Shown here one piece after another: positions 26,840 through 35,373 of a stretch of 64,000 bases of DNA. Within the stretch, counting starts at the first letter, position 1. Each line of letters opens with the position of its first letter. Made by a program: the position numbers and the translations under genes. Source of the stretch: Ignavibacteria bacterium (lineage in GTDB: Bacteria; Bacteroidota; Ignavibacteria; Ignavibacteriales; Melioribacteraceae). The notes under the pieces are model-generated. The model saw nothing but the letters and a program-made list of their open reading frames with translations, was not told where the DNA came from and searched no databases. The stretch lies in the NCBI GenBank assembly GCA_009773205.1, contig WPAE01000007.1:62001-126000 (forward strand), in the 5' to 3' direction.

Positions 26840-27248
26840 ATCACTACTAACCGACTAATTTTTTTCAGAAACGATAAATGAGCCGAATCTAGCCCGCCTG
26901 CATCTTTAGACCAAACATGGCGGGTAGGAAAGGTCATTTTGACAATTTCTGGTTACGATTTCCTGCCCGCCAAGATTAGACTGATGAGGCAGGCGGGCTT
27001 GTCCGCCATCTTGCCCGCCCGCCGTTTTAGAGTAGGCTCATAAATCACTTGTTATTACTATCGTTTAATCATTTTAACAGATAGATTGGGTGGCTTAACC
27101 AAATCAAAAAAAATGGAACATGCATGTGGTAGGCGCAGATTTTTATTACCCCGAGCATTCGGGGTGATTTTCGCTGATAATCAGATCTTAATAAATCATA
27201 ATAATTAGTGTTATCAGCGCTCTATTTTTTTAGTCGGTTAGTAGTGAT
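26840..27248. mobile_element. MITE-like element with 19-bp perfect terminal inverted repeats
   Basis: ATCACTACTAACCGACTAA (26840-26858) is repeated exactly inverted at 27230-27248, bounding 409 bp with no reading frame for a transposase. It has replaced or displaced the end of the second GIY-YIG copy. Inside are a family A repeat (26878-27040), an inverted pair CGCTGATAA/TTATCAGCG (27173-27219) and a small CCCCGAGCATTCGGGG hairpin. I see no clear target-site duplication beyond A-rich flanks. It looks like a non-autonomous element assembled around other repeats. Confidence 0.65.
26878..27040. repeat. Palindromic dispersed repeat, family A, nested copy
   Basis: Begins ATGAGCCGAATCTAG and ends TTTTAGAGTAGGCTCAT, the inverted form of the 8575 copy, with the shared core TAGACCAAACATGGCGGG. 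It contains extra CCCGCC/GGCGGG palindromes. Confidence 0.75.
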
Positions 27249-27278
27249 AAAAAAAGCAAATCAATTGATTCGCTTTAG
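27249..27278 (-). terminator. Terminator of the pseudo-receiver/HDOD gene
   Basis: On the minus strand AAAGCGAATC, AATT, GATTTGCTTT then further T residues. An 8-9 bp stem with a T tail lies about 20 bp after the stop codon at 27299, directly beside the 409-bp element. Confidence 0.7.
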
Positions 27279-27298
27279 TTCCCAACTAAAAAATAATT

Positions 27299-28474
27299 TT
27301 ATTGTTCTTCAATCTGCTCTGGAATAAACTCGAACCAGCTATCAACTTTTTCTGCGCCATAAACATTCTTAATCTGCTCAATTACAGTATCAGAGGAATT
27401 AATTAGAGCGTTAGCAATATAAACTACTTGGCTAACTCCTAACTCACCATTCTTAATGATTTCTGGTTGATGATGTAGTGCAATTGCTTCAATCAGATTT
27501 TCTGGAAAATTCCAAGTGCTTAGCAAAAATGCGCCTGCATTAACATGAGAAACTCCAAATTTCTCAAATTCATTTTCCAATTGCTTTTCACCATTTATAT
27601 GTTCTTTTACAAATGCAAGTCGTTTAACTTTATCATCGCATTGAACAAGTATAATTTTCCCTATATCGTGAAGCAACCCTGCTATATAAGCAGCATCTAT
27701 CAGCTCTCTATTTCCAGATTCCAAATTCATTATTGCTTTAGAAACTTTAGCAACATCAATCGAATGATCTCGAACCTTTTTTAGGTAGTTCTGTAGTTCC
27801 AACGGCTGGTTTTTAATGATGAAAACTTTAATGTAAAGGACTAAACTTTTAATAATATCTAAACCTAAAAAATTGATAGCATGAACCAGATTAACAATGC
27901 TTTTAGATATATTATAAAAAGAAGAATATACGATGTGCATTATTTTAGCTACAACAAGAGGATCGTTAGAAATGATATCGGCAATACGGCTTATAGAAAC
28001 TTCTTGGCGGTTAATTTCCCTTTCTAACCGAACATAAACTTCCGGTAAAGTTGGTATAACACCAATTCCAAGTATAGCTGAAACTAATTTAGAATCTAAC
28101 TCATATTTAACAAGATTTTGAAAATATGTTAAAGATTTATCAAACTCGCTATTTTTCAATGGCTTATTAATGAATCTATGAGCGTCACAAGTTGAATAGA
28201 CAGCGCGTTCTCTTTCCGAAGAATCTGTAAACAATATTCGAAACGTCTTGGGATACTTCTCTTTTACAAAACCTAAAAATTCAATTCCATTGGTAATTTT
28301 AGAGCTATACTCAACGCCAATAATTTGAAATGTTGATGTACCCAATAATCGCTTTGCCTCGTCCTCTGAAACAGCAAACTCAAATTCAATAATGTTTGGA
28401 AATCCGGCTTTAGTATTTATTATTTCATTCTGTAGATTTTCGTCATCTGTAATTATTAAAACTTTCGTATTCAT
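27299..28474 (-). CDS. Pseudo-receiver / HDOD domain signalling protein
   Basis: 391 residues. The N-terminal 125 residues fold-match a response-regulator receiver: acidic pair D10-D11 and Lys104 in INKPL are kept, but the phospho-acceptor position is Glu55 (eight residues before Gly63), not Asp, so it probably cannot be phosphorylated normally and may mimic the phosphorylated state. The rest is an HDOD domain starting VIPTLPEVYVRLEREI, with HDIG in AGLLHDIGKI and HHQPE. HDOD proteins regulate motility, stress and cyclic-di-GMP-linked outputs without necessarily being enzymes. It lies downstream of nuoF on the same strand but 188 bp away. Confidence 0.75.
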   Translation of the reverse strand: MNTKVLIITDDENLQNEIINTKAGFPNIIEFEFAVSEDEAKRLLGTSTFQIIGVEYSSKITNGIEFLGFVKEKYPKTFRILFTDSSERERAVYSTCDAHRFINKPLKNSEFDKSLTYFQNLVKYELDSKLVSAILGIGVIPTLPEVYVRLEREINRQEVSISRIADIISNDPLVVAKIMHIVYSSFYNISKSIVNLVHAINFLGLDIIKSLVLYIKVFIIKNQPLELQNYLKKVRDHSIDVAKVSKAIMNLESGNRELIDAAYIAGLLHDIGKIILVQCDDKVKRLAFVKEHINGEKQLENEFEKFGVSHVNAGAFLLSTWNFPENLIEAIALHHQPEIIKNGELGVSQVVYIANALINSSDTVIEQIKNVYGAEKVDSWFEFIPEQIEEQ

Positions 28475-28662
28475 ATCTTCACCGTAATGGATTTATAATT
28501 ATTTGAGCAGAATTTACTTACAACACATATTATTATCGGATAATAACAATGATTTTAAATATCCGCCTTTGATTTAACACTACTTAATTATACGGGTCTG
28601 TCTCTCGGTGGGATTAATTCTGCGAAAAATCTTTCGATGCAGCACGCAAGGTTAAAGGCATG

Positions 28663-29988
28663 TTATTTTCTAAGATCAATAAGAGGAATTGCTGTACCTC
28701 TCATTGAATGAACTTTGTTTGGAACAGGTAATGAAACTTCTTGACTTACAAACTCTTCAAACTCATCTCTAAATCTTTGTATCATAAACTTAACAGGCCA
28801 AGCTGCTGCTTCGCCTAGTGCACAGATAGTATTTCCTTCTATATGGTTTGCTACATCGCACAATAGATCTAAATCTTTTGAAGTTCCACTTCCTTGCTTT
28901 ATTCGCTTTAGTGTTTTTTCCATCCAGCCTGTTCCTTCACGGCAAGGTGTACACTGCCCGCAGCTTTCGTGATGATAAAAATGTGCGATGCGGATTAATA
29001 CATCAAGAAGATTTGTATCTTCATTCATAACCATTACGCCGCCTGTTCCAATAGCCGAGCCAACATCGCGTAAAGATTCGGCATCCATCTTAACGCCTTC
29101 GAGCTGATCGCCGCGTAAAGGAGGCATTGAAGAACCGCCAGGTATAACACATTTAATTTTTTTACTGCCTAAAACACCACCAGCAACATCATTTATTAAT
29201 TCTGTAAGCAAAATTCCAGATGGGCGTTCATAAACGCCAGGCTTGTTTACGTGCCCGCTAATTCCAAAAAGTATTGTACCCGGGTGTTTTGGCGCTCCAA
29301 TTTTAGAAAACCATTCCCAGCCATTTTTAATAATTGCCGGAATGTTAGTTATTGTCTCAACGTTGTTAATTGTAGTTGGATTACCCCATAAACCATTTTG
29401 CGCAGGAAACGGAGGTTTAACTCTTGGGTATCCTCTCTTTCCTTCAATCGAGTTCATTAAAGATGATTCCTCCCCGCAAATGTAAGCTCCAGCTCCTTTG
29501 TGAATAAAAAGATCGCAACTGAACTCGGAGCCAAAAGTTGATTTCATCTTTTCGCCGAGTAAACCTTTTTCATAAGCTGTATCAACTGCGGCTTGCATCA
29601 TCTTAATCCACTTGTGGTATTCTCCGCGAATGTATAAGTAAGCTACTTTAGCGCCAATTGCATAGCATGCTATTATTGTACCTTCAATCAACTGAAAAGG
29701 ATTATCCTCAAATATCTGTCTATCTTTAAACGAGCCAGGCTCGCTTTCATCTCCGTTTATACAAAGATATTTTGGCTTTGTAGTAGTCTTTGGCATGAAG
29801 CTCCATTTTAGACCGCAAGAAAATGCAGCTCCTCCTCTTCCACGCAAACCGGATTTCTTTACTTCATCAATTATTTCATCCGGGGTTTTAGCTAAGGCTT
29901 TTTTCGCTGAATCGAATCCGCCGTTAGCAAGATAGACATTTATCGTATTGTAATTTTCTATTTGAGGTAAAACAATTCTTTCTATCAC
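28663..29988 (-). CDS. nuoF: NADH-quinone oxidoreductase subunit F
   Basis: NADH-binding flavoprotein subunit of complex I. 441 residues with the FMN/NADH region SGLRGRGGAAFSCGLKW, GDESEPGSFKDR, GAYICGEESSLMNSIEGKRGYPR, and the N3 [4Fe-4S] ligands CGQCTPCREG plus the later Cys in NTICALGE. Its start overlaps the nuoE stop by four bases. It is the last nuo gene in this cluster; nuoG and the membrane-arm genes are not here. Confidence 0.95.
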   Translation of the reverse strand: MIERIVLPQIENYNTINVYLANGGFDSAKKALAKTPDEIIDEVKKSGLRGRGGAAFSCGLKWSFMPKTTTKPKYLCINGDESEPGSFKDRQIFEDNPFQLIEGTIIACYAIGAKVAYLYIRGEYHKWIKMMQAAVDTAYEKGLLGEKMKSTFGSEFSCDLFIHKGAGAYICGEESSLMNSIEGKRGYPRVKPPFPAQNGLWGNPTTINNVETITNIPAIIKNGWEWFSKIGAPKHPGTILFGISGHVNKPGVYERPSGILLTELINDVAGGVLGSKKIKCVIPGGSSMPPLRGDQLEGVKMDAESLRDVGSAIGTGGVMVMNEDTNLLDVLIRIAHFYHHESCGQCTPCREGTGWMEKTLKRIKQGSGTSKDLDLLCDVANHIEGNTICALGEAAAWPVKFMIQRFRDEFEEFVSQEVSLPVPNKVHSMRGTAIPLIDLRK

Positions 29989-30458
29989 TTTAGAGAGTCC
30001 AAAATTTCTTCAACTTTTTCTTTAGTTAGATTTTCAAAATAATCTTCGTTAACAGCAAGCATAGGCGCATAACCGCAAGCGCCCATACACTCAACTTCTT
30101 CAAGAGAAAAGTTTCTGTCCTCGGAAACTTGCATGTGGTCTAAGCCGAATTTCGCTTTTACTTGATCCCAAATTTTGTAGCCGCCGCGAAGCATGCAAGA
30201 TACATTTGTGCAAACTTGAATGTGATACTTACCCATCGGTTTTGTATGATACATTGTGTAAAATGTAACAACACTTAGTACGTTCACTTTATCAATGCCA
30301 AGAACAGAAGCAATTTCTTCCATAGCCTCGCTGCTTAAATATCCGTTCTGCTCCTGAGCAATATAAATAACTGGCATAACAGCAGCTAAAGCTGTAGGAT
30401 ATTTTTTTCTTTCTTCTTCTATTCTTTTAAGATTTTCTTCAGAGAACTTAAAACTCAT
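29985..30458 (-). CDS. nuoE: NADH-quinone oxidoreductase subunit E
   Basis: [2Fe-2S] subunit of the NADH dehydrogenase module. 157 residues with ligands in CTNVSC and CMGACGYAP (two plus two cysteines, standard pattern). It sits 65 bp after nuoD and overlaps nuoF. The same pair is found in [FeFe]-hydrogenases and formate dehydrogenases, but the nuoABCD context assigns it to complex I. Confidence 0.95.
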   Translation of the reverse strand: MSFKFSEENLKRIEEERKKYPTALAAVMPVIYIAQEQNGYLSSEAMEEIASVLGIDKVNVLSVVTFYTMYHTKPMGKYHIQVCTNVSCMLRGGYKIWDQVKAKFGLDHMQVSEDRNFSLEEVECMGACGYAPMLAVNEDYFENLTKEKVEEILDSLK

Positions 30459-30523
30459 TTTCTACCATAAATTTTATTTAAACTAAGGCACTTAGGCGAT
30501 CAGTTACTTAGTTACACAGTTAC

Positions 30524-31774
30524 TTATTTATCAGCTTCTCCCATCACCGGGTCAAGCGAACCAATAATAGCAATTACATCAGAAATCATTGCACCTTCGC
30601 AAAGTTTTGAGATTGCTTGCAAATTGCAGAAAGATGGAGAGCGGATTTTCATTTTCCATGGATTGCCTTCGCCGTTGCTTACAATATAGAAACCTAATTC
30701 GCCTTTTGGATTTTCGGCTGAGAAGAAGGAATCGCCAACAGGCGGGTTGATTCCAAAGTTTACAAGCATAAAATCGTGAATCAGTTCTTCCATGCGTGAA
30801 TAAATCTCAGTCTTATGTGGCAAAACTTTTTTAGGATCGTTTGCCATTATTTCGCCTTTAGGAATTTTATCCAAGCATTGATATAAAATTTTTACGCTTT
30901 CTCTTACTTCGTCGCCCCTTACAAAATAACGAGCTAATGAGTCCCCTTCGGCATAAATTGGAATCTTGAAATCAACTTCACTGTAAAACAAATAAGGGTT
31001 TGCTCTACGAACATCATATTCAACACCGCTTGCACGCAGGTTAGGTCCAGTAATCCCAAGAGAAATTGCATCTTGCTTAGAAAGAATTCCAATCCCTTCT
31101 AATCGTTCAATAAAAATTCTGTTATGAAGAACAAGATTATCCATATCCTTCAATACCGGCTCGAATGAATCTAGAAAATCTTTAATCATTTTAATTGTTA
31201 CTTCATCAAGATCAGCAGCAACTCCGCCAATACGGGTGTAGCTTGTTGTAAACCTAGCGCCTGCAAGTCGATCAAAAATTTCTTGAATTCTTTCACGCTC
31301 GCGAAACGTCCACATCACCATTGTAACAGCGCCAACATCCATTGCAAACGTACCTATGGCAACCATGTGTGCGGCTATTCTTGCAAGCTCAGCAACAATC
31401 ATTCTAATCCATTGTGCGCGCTTAGGAGCTTCAATTCCGGCAAGTTTTTCAACAGCCAAAACATAAGCTACGTTGTTGCAAAGTGTAGCAGTGTAATCCA
31501 ATCTATCTGTGTGAGGAATGAACTCAATGAAACTCATATCCTCTGCCATCTTCTCGTAACCACGGTGCAGATAGCCAAGTTCCGGAACGGCTTTTAAAAC
31601 AGTCTCTCCATCTAAACGTAGAACAATACGAAGCACGCCGTGTGTAGCCGGGTGCTGCGGACCCATATTGATAATCATTTCGTTATCAAGAGCGTCATCA
31701 ACGGTTACATTCTTGTCTTCAAGAAGTTTTTTATAAATTTTTTCGTCTGAATAAACGTTGTGTACTTTTTCCAT
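30524..31774 (-). CDS. nuoD: NADH-quinone oxidoreductase subunit D
   Basis: Quinone-site subunit homologous to the hydrogenase large subunit. 416 residues with NMGPQHPATHGVLRIVLRLDGE near the start and the quinone-pocket His in GPQHPATHG. The active-site cysteines of hydrogenases are absent, as in all NuoD. It lies one base after nuoC. Confidence 0.95.
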   Translation of the reverse strand: MEKVHNVYSDEKIYKKLLEDKNVTVDDALDNEMIINMGPQHPATHGVLRIVLRLDGETVLKAVPELGYLHRGYEKMAEDMSFIEFIPHTDRLDYTATLCNNVAYVLAVEKLAGIEAPKRAQWIRMIVAELARIAAHMVAIGTFAMDVGAVTMVMWTFRERERIQEIFDRLAGARFTTSYTRIGGVAADLDEVTIKMIKDFLDSFEPVLKDMDNLVLHNRIFIERLEGIGILSKQDAISLGITGPNLRASGVEYDVRRANPYLFYSEVDFKIPIYAEGDSLARYFVRGDEVRESVKILYQCLDKIPKGEIMANDPKKVLPHKTEIYSRMEELIHDFMLVNFGINPPVGDSFFSAENPKGELGFYIVSNGEGNPWKMKIRSPSFCNLQAISKLCEGAMISDVIAIIGSLDPVMGEADK

Positions 31775-31775
31775 A

Positions 31776-32270
31776 CTACTCTGGCTTCTGTGGAAGTGGC
31801 AGTGAACCCGGAATTCCCATTACAGGGAAATCTTTTCTAAGCGGATAATATTCAAATCCTTCGGGCATGTACATTCTTCTCAAATCCGGATGATTTACAA
31901 ATTCAATTCCGTACATATCGAAGGTTTCTCTTTCGTACCAATTTGCACTCTCCCAAATTGATGCTACACTTTCAACTTTGTACGGTTCTACAACAAGATT
32001 TGTTTTTACTCTAAGGGTAAAATTCAGCTTAAAAGAATAAACATGATAAACTGTTGAGAATCTTTTCTTTCTTGTTGCCCAATCAATTGCTGTTACATCT
32101 TTACACATTACAAATTCTAGTTCGGGGCTTTCTTTTAGAAACTTGGCAAGTTCAAATAGTTTTTCTTTTTTAACTATAATTGAAAAATCTCCAATTGCAT
32201 CAACGAACTCAATGTTAGCTTCGCCAATGTTTTCTTTTACTTTGTTAATGATTAATTCTTTTACTTCCAT
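31776..32270 (-). CDS. nuoC: NADH-quinone oxidoreductase subunit C
   Basis: 30-kDa-type subunit of the peripheral arm, 164 residues. The family signature ESANWYERETFDMYGIEFVNHPDLRRMYMP and YPLRKDFP is present. It is separate from nuoD, not fused as in E. coli, and lies 3 bp after nuoB. Confidence 0.95.
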   Translation of the reverse strand: MEVKELIINKVKENIGEANIEFVDAIGDFSIIVKKEKLFELAKFLKESPELEFVMCKDVTAIDWATRKKRFSTVYHVYSFKLNFTLRVKTNLVVEPYKVESVASIWESANWYERETFDMYGIEFVNHPDLRRMYMPEGFEYYPLRKDFPVMGIPGSLPLPQKPE

Positions 32271-32273
32271 TGA

Positions 32274-32792
32274 TCAGTTATTCGCTATTTCTATTTTGGG
32301 TTGGATAATATCTTGAAAATCGCGAGCGCGTGTCTTGCCGATTTTTTCTTGAATTGTTATCAAAGCATTCAGCAGATTTTCGGGGCGAGGCGGACAGCCA
32401 GCAGCGTAAACATCAACCGGAAGGAACTGATCTATTCCTTGAACAACGCTGTATGAACGGTACATTCCACCTGATGAAGTACAGGCGCCCATTGCAATTA
32501 CCCACTTTGGTTCTGGCATCTGGTCGTAAATTCTTCTAACAACTTGTGCCATTTTATAAGTTACAGTTCCGGCAACAATCATCAAATCGCACTGGCGAGG
32601 TGTAAAGCGCATTACTTCGGAACCAAAACGAGCTATATCATATTTGGGATCGGCAGCGGCAATCATTTCAATTGCGCAGCAAGAAATTCCCATTGGCATT
32701 GGCCAAACAGAACTTTTACGCGCCCACGCAACTACTGCATCTATAGTTGTAGTTATAAATCCATCTTGAGTTAATTTTGCTTCTAATCCCAC
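32274..32792 (-). CDS. nuoB: NADH-quinone oxidoreductase subunit B
   Basis: Carries the N2 [4Fe-4S] cluster that passes electrons to quinone. 172 residues with the tandem cysteines in GISCCAIEM, a third in MGACTSSGG and a fourth in [10 protein letters not shown]. Its start overlaps nuoA by 10 bp. Confidence 0.96.
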   Translation of the reverse strand: MGLEAKLTQDGFITTTIDAVVAWARKSSVWPMPMGISCCAIEMIAAADPKYDIARFGSEVMRFTPRQCDLMIVAGTVTYKMAQVVRRIYDQMPEPKWVIAMGACTSSGGMYRSYSVVQGIDQFLPVDVYAAGCPPRPENLLNALITIQEKIGKTRARDFQDIIQPKIEIANN

Positions 32793-33151
32793 TTCAAGCC
32801 TCCTTTCATCAGAACATATAAGAATCCAAGCTCAAGCACAATCAAAAAAATTAACATTGGCAAAAACGCAAACATCCCATAACCGGCATAAAGAGATTTG
32901 AATTGAACAGCCCACGGATATACATAAATAACTTCGATATCAAATACTATAAAAAGCATTGCAACTAAATAATACTTGATGGAAATTCGTTCGTGAGTTG
33001 TTCCGATTGGGTCTTTGCCGCTTTCATAAGGCATTGTTTTAATTTTGTTTGGGCGTTTGGGGCCAAAAATAACCGAAGAAAACACAACTGCACCACCGAA
33101 AATTGCAGCTACAAGAATTACTAAAAAAACCGGTATATAATCAACTATCAT
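32783..33151 (-). CDS. nuoA: NADH-quinone oxidoreductase subunit A
   Basis: Small membrane subunit with three helices, about 122 residues. [22 protein letters not shown] and the acidic helix [19 protein letters not shown] are diagnostic. I use ATG 33151 (MIVDYIPV), which gives the family length; a start 22 codons upstream would add a non-conserved, Phe-rich leader. First gene of the nuoABCDEF group, preceded by a family B repeat. Confidence 0.93.
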   Translation of the reverse strand: MIVDYIPVFLVILVAAIFGGAVVFSSVIFGPKRPNKIKTMPYESGKDPIGTTHERISIKYYLVAMLFIVFDIEVIYVYPWAVQFKSLYAGYGMFAFLPMLIFLIVLELGFLYVLMKGGLKWD

Positions 33152-33279
33152 ATAAAATTTTGCTTTTAGGTTGTCGAAAAATAAGGCAAACGTTGTTACG
33201 AAGCAAAGAAAGTGCAAAGTTTAGAAAGAAGAGCGTAAAACTTTATTATTCTACACTCTATACTCTACGTTCTATACTT

Positions 33280-33370
33280 CTTAAGGGCACCTCTAAAAAC
33301 TTTTGTTTTAAAATATTTCATCCCGCAAAGCGGGACAAAGGAAATTGATATTTTTAGAGACGTCCTTAAG
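33280..33370. repeat. Palindromic dispersed repeat, family B, copy 1
   Basis: CTTAAGGGCACCTCTAAAAA at the left and TTTTTAGAGACGTCCTTAAG at the right are imperfect inverted ends. The core TCCCGCAAAGCGGGA is a hairpin shared with the copy at 51177-51261. The right end contains the lysJ stop codon, TAA within the terminal TTAAG. Confidence 0.75.
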
Positions 33371-34571
33371 ATAGAACTTCTGCTAAGACAGTAACGGCTT
33401 TATCCAACTCTTCATAGCTAATTGTAAGCGGTGGAAGAAGTCTTAAGACAGTTGTACCAGCCGGAAGTGATAGAATTCCTTTTTCGAGCAATTCAACAAT
33501 AACAGGCTGAGCTTTATCTTTTAGCTCAATGCCAATCATCAAACCTATTACGCGGATATCTCTAACTTTGCTTAATTGAAAAGCAGATAATTTTTCTTTG
33601 AAATATTTTCCTTTAGCTTCAGCTTGTTCCCATAGTTTATTTTCAACCATAAATTCGATAGAAGCTGTTCCAGCAGCACATGCAAGAGGATTTCCTCCAA
33701 ATGTAGAGCCGTGCTTTCCTTTTTCAATTTGAATTTTATCAGAGCAAAGCAGCGCGCCCATCGGGAAACCGCCGGCAATTGATTTGGCAACTGTAATCAT
33801 ATCGGCTTCTATTCCAAACTGCTCTATTGCAAACATAGTTCCAGCACGGCAAAAGCCGGTTTGTATTTCATCAATTATAAGCATAATTCCTTTTTCATTG
33901 CACAACTGTCTAACTTGTTGAAAATATTCTTTTTGCCCTATGTTAATTCCGCCTTCACCTTGAACTAATTCCAAAATAATTCCGGCTGTTCGATCATCAA
34001 CTGCTTCAGCAAGTTTTTCAAAATTATTAAATGGAACAAAAGAAAAACCGGGTACAAGCGGTTCAAAATTTTCTCTGTATTCTTTTTTATAAGTTGCACT
34101 CAACGCACCAAAAGTTCTTCCATGAAAACCTTTCATTGCAGAAACGAAATTTGTTTTCCCCGCCTGCTCGTTTCTCTTCTGCGAGAGCGAAGCGGACCGG
34201 TCGGGCTGGTTTGTGATAGCTCGTGCAAATTTAATTGCAGCTTCCATTGCTTCGGTACCGGAATTTGTGAGAAATGCGTGAGTTAAATTCTTTGGTGTAA
34301 TACTAAAAAGTTTTTCGAGAAAAATTGCCTTAGCATCATTATAAAAAGTGTTAGCGCATGTAATCAATGTAGATGCTTGCTTTGTTATTGCTTCAATAAC
34401 TTTATCATTGCAATGGCCAATGTTTGCTACTGAAATGCCTGAAGCTAAATCAATGTACTCTTTTCCTTGTTCATCCCAAACTGTTGAATTTTTTCCTTTA
34501 ACCAGAACAACATCTCTTCGTGGATAAACATCTAATTCGTATTGTTGAATTAAAGATTTGTAATCTTTCAT
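33366..34571 (-). CDS. lysJ: [LysW]-aminoadipate semialdehyde / ornithine-type aminotransferase (LysJ, ArgD family)
   Basis: PLP aminotransferase that converts the LysW-bound semialdehyde to LysW-lysine (or LysW-ornithine). 401 residues. [27 protein letters not shown] and the PLP Lys in [14 protein letters not shown] are present. Residues about 122-139 ([16 protein letters not shown]) are an insertion relative to the usual 'ARAITGRxxIVxMxxxFHGRT' spacing; the DNA there (34155-34208) is GC-rich and repeat-like. The stop codon lies in a family B repeat. Last gene of the LysW operon, 10 bp after lysZ. Confidence 0.85.
   Translation of the reverse strand: MKDYKSLIQQYELDVYPRRDVVLVKGKNSTVWDEQGKEYIDLASGISVANIGHCNDKVIEAITKQASTLITCANTFYNDAKAIFLEKLFSITPKNLTHAFLTNSGTEAMEAAIKFARAITNQPDRSASLSQKRNEQAGKTNFVSAMKGFHGRTFGALSATYKKEYRENFEPLVPGFSFVPFNNFEKLAEAVDDRTAGIILELVQGEGGINIGQKEYFQQVRQLCNEKGIMLIIDEIQTGFCRAGTMFAIEQFGIEADMITVAKSIAGGFPMGALLCSDKIQIEKGKHGSTFGGNPLACAAGTASIEFMVENKLWEQAEAKGKYFKEKLSAFQLSKVRDIRVIGLMIGIELKDKAQPVIVELLEKGILSLPAGTTVLRLLPPLTISYEELDKAVTVLAEVLS
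34155..34208. repeat. Repeat-like GC-rich insertion inside lysJ
   Basis: About 54 bp with CCCGCCTGC at one end and GACCGGTCGGGCTGG at the other, in frame, within AT-rich coding sequence. CCCCGCCTGC also begins a repeat near 53376 and recurs in family A repeats. It adds about 17-18 hydrophilic residues between two conserved blocks of the aminotransferase. Confidence 0.6.
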
Positions 34572-34581
34572 TTAATCTCCT

Positions 34582-35373
34582 TTATAAAATTATAGTGCCA
34601 TTTCCATTGAGCGCATCTAAAATTGGATGTTCCGTTCTGCCATCCGAAATAATTACAGTTGTATTTCCACCATCAAACAACTTTCTAATTGCAAGAATTT
34701 TTCTTTTCATTCTTCCCTCTACTTTCTCTTCCATAGTTTCAAGTTCGGCTTTAGACATTTTTGAAACAAGTGAAGCCGGATCGTTTTTGTCTAAAAGAAA
34801 CCCCGGAGCTTCAATCAGCGAAATAACTTTTTCTGTCTTTAATTCTGTTTGAAGAAGCGCAACAATATCATCGTTCTCGGAGTTTATAGCGAAATTGTTT
34901 TCATCAATTAGAGGAACACTCAAAACTGGGATGTAACCGTTATCAAGCAGCAATTCTATCAGTGCTTTATTAATTGCCTTTGGCTTACCGGAAAAATCCC
35001 GCAGCAACAAAGTCTTTCCACCTTCACGCACTTTAATTCCGGTGTTGCGTTTTCCTTGAATTACTTTTCCATCTAAACCGGAAAGCCCAACTGCATTAAT
35101 CCCATTTTGTTGACATAGTTCAACAATGCGTTTGTTCTTTAAACCTGCATAAGCCATCATCATCAAATCAATGGTCTCTTCATTACTCAAAACAGAATCG
35201 TAACCTGAAATAGAAGTAACAACTTTTTTCTGATAATTTAATTTCGCTGCTAATTCATCGCGCAAAGTATTTGCTCCGTGTACTATAATGAATTTTTGAT
35301 TGAGTGTAGCGAGATCAGAAATAATTCCTTTTAGGTTAAGTTCTTTTCCTCCGCCAATTTTAACTATAAACAT
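34582..35373 (-). CDS. lysZ: [LysW]-aminoadipate / glutamate kinase (LysZ, ArgB family)
   Basis: Phosphorylates the side-chain carboxylate of the amino acid carried on LysW. About 263 residues of the amino-acid-kinase fold: VKIGGGKELN at the start, IVHGANTLRDELA, GLSGLDGKVIQGKRN and NSENDDIVALLQ near the nucleotide site. I use ATG 35373 (MFIVKIGGG), preceded by GGAG at six bases; this overlaps the end of the amidotransferase gene by 10 bp. A longer frame to 35412 would add a non-conserved leader. Confidence 0.88.
   Translation of the reverse strand: MFIVKIGGGKELNLKGIISDLATLNQKFIIVHGANTLRDELAAKLNYQKKVVTSISGYDSVLSNEETIDLMMMAYAGLKNKRIVELCQQNGINAVGLSGLDGKVIQGKRNTGIKVREGGKTLLLRDFSGKPKAINKALIELLLDNGYIPVLSVPLIDENNFAINSENDDIVALLQTELKTEKVISLIEAPGFLLDKNDPASLVSKMSKAELETMEEKVEGRMKRKILAIRKLFDGGNTTVIISDGRTEHPILDALNGNGTIIL

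Noticed and set aside
26840-27248. CRISPR-like or integron-like array
   Set aside because: Repeats here are inverted ends and nested palindromes, not regularly spaced direct repeats with spacers; no cas or integrase gene is present.
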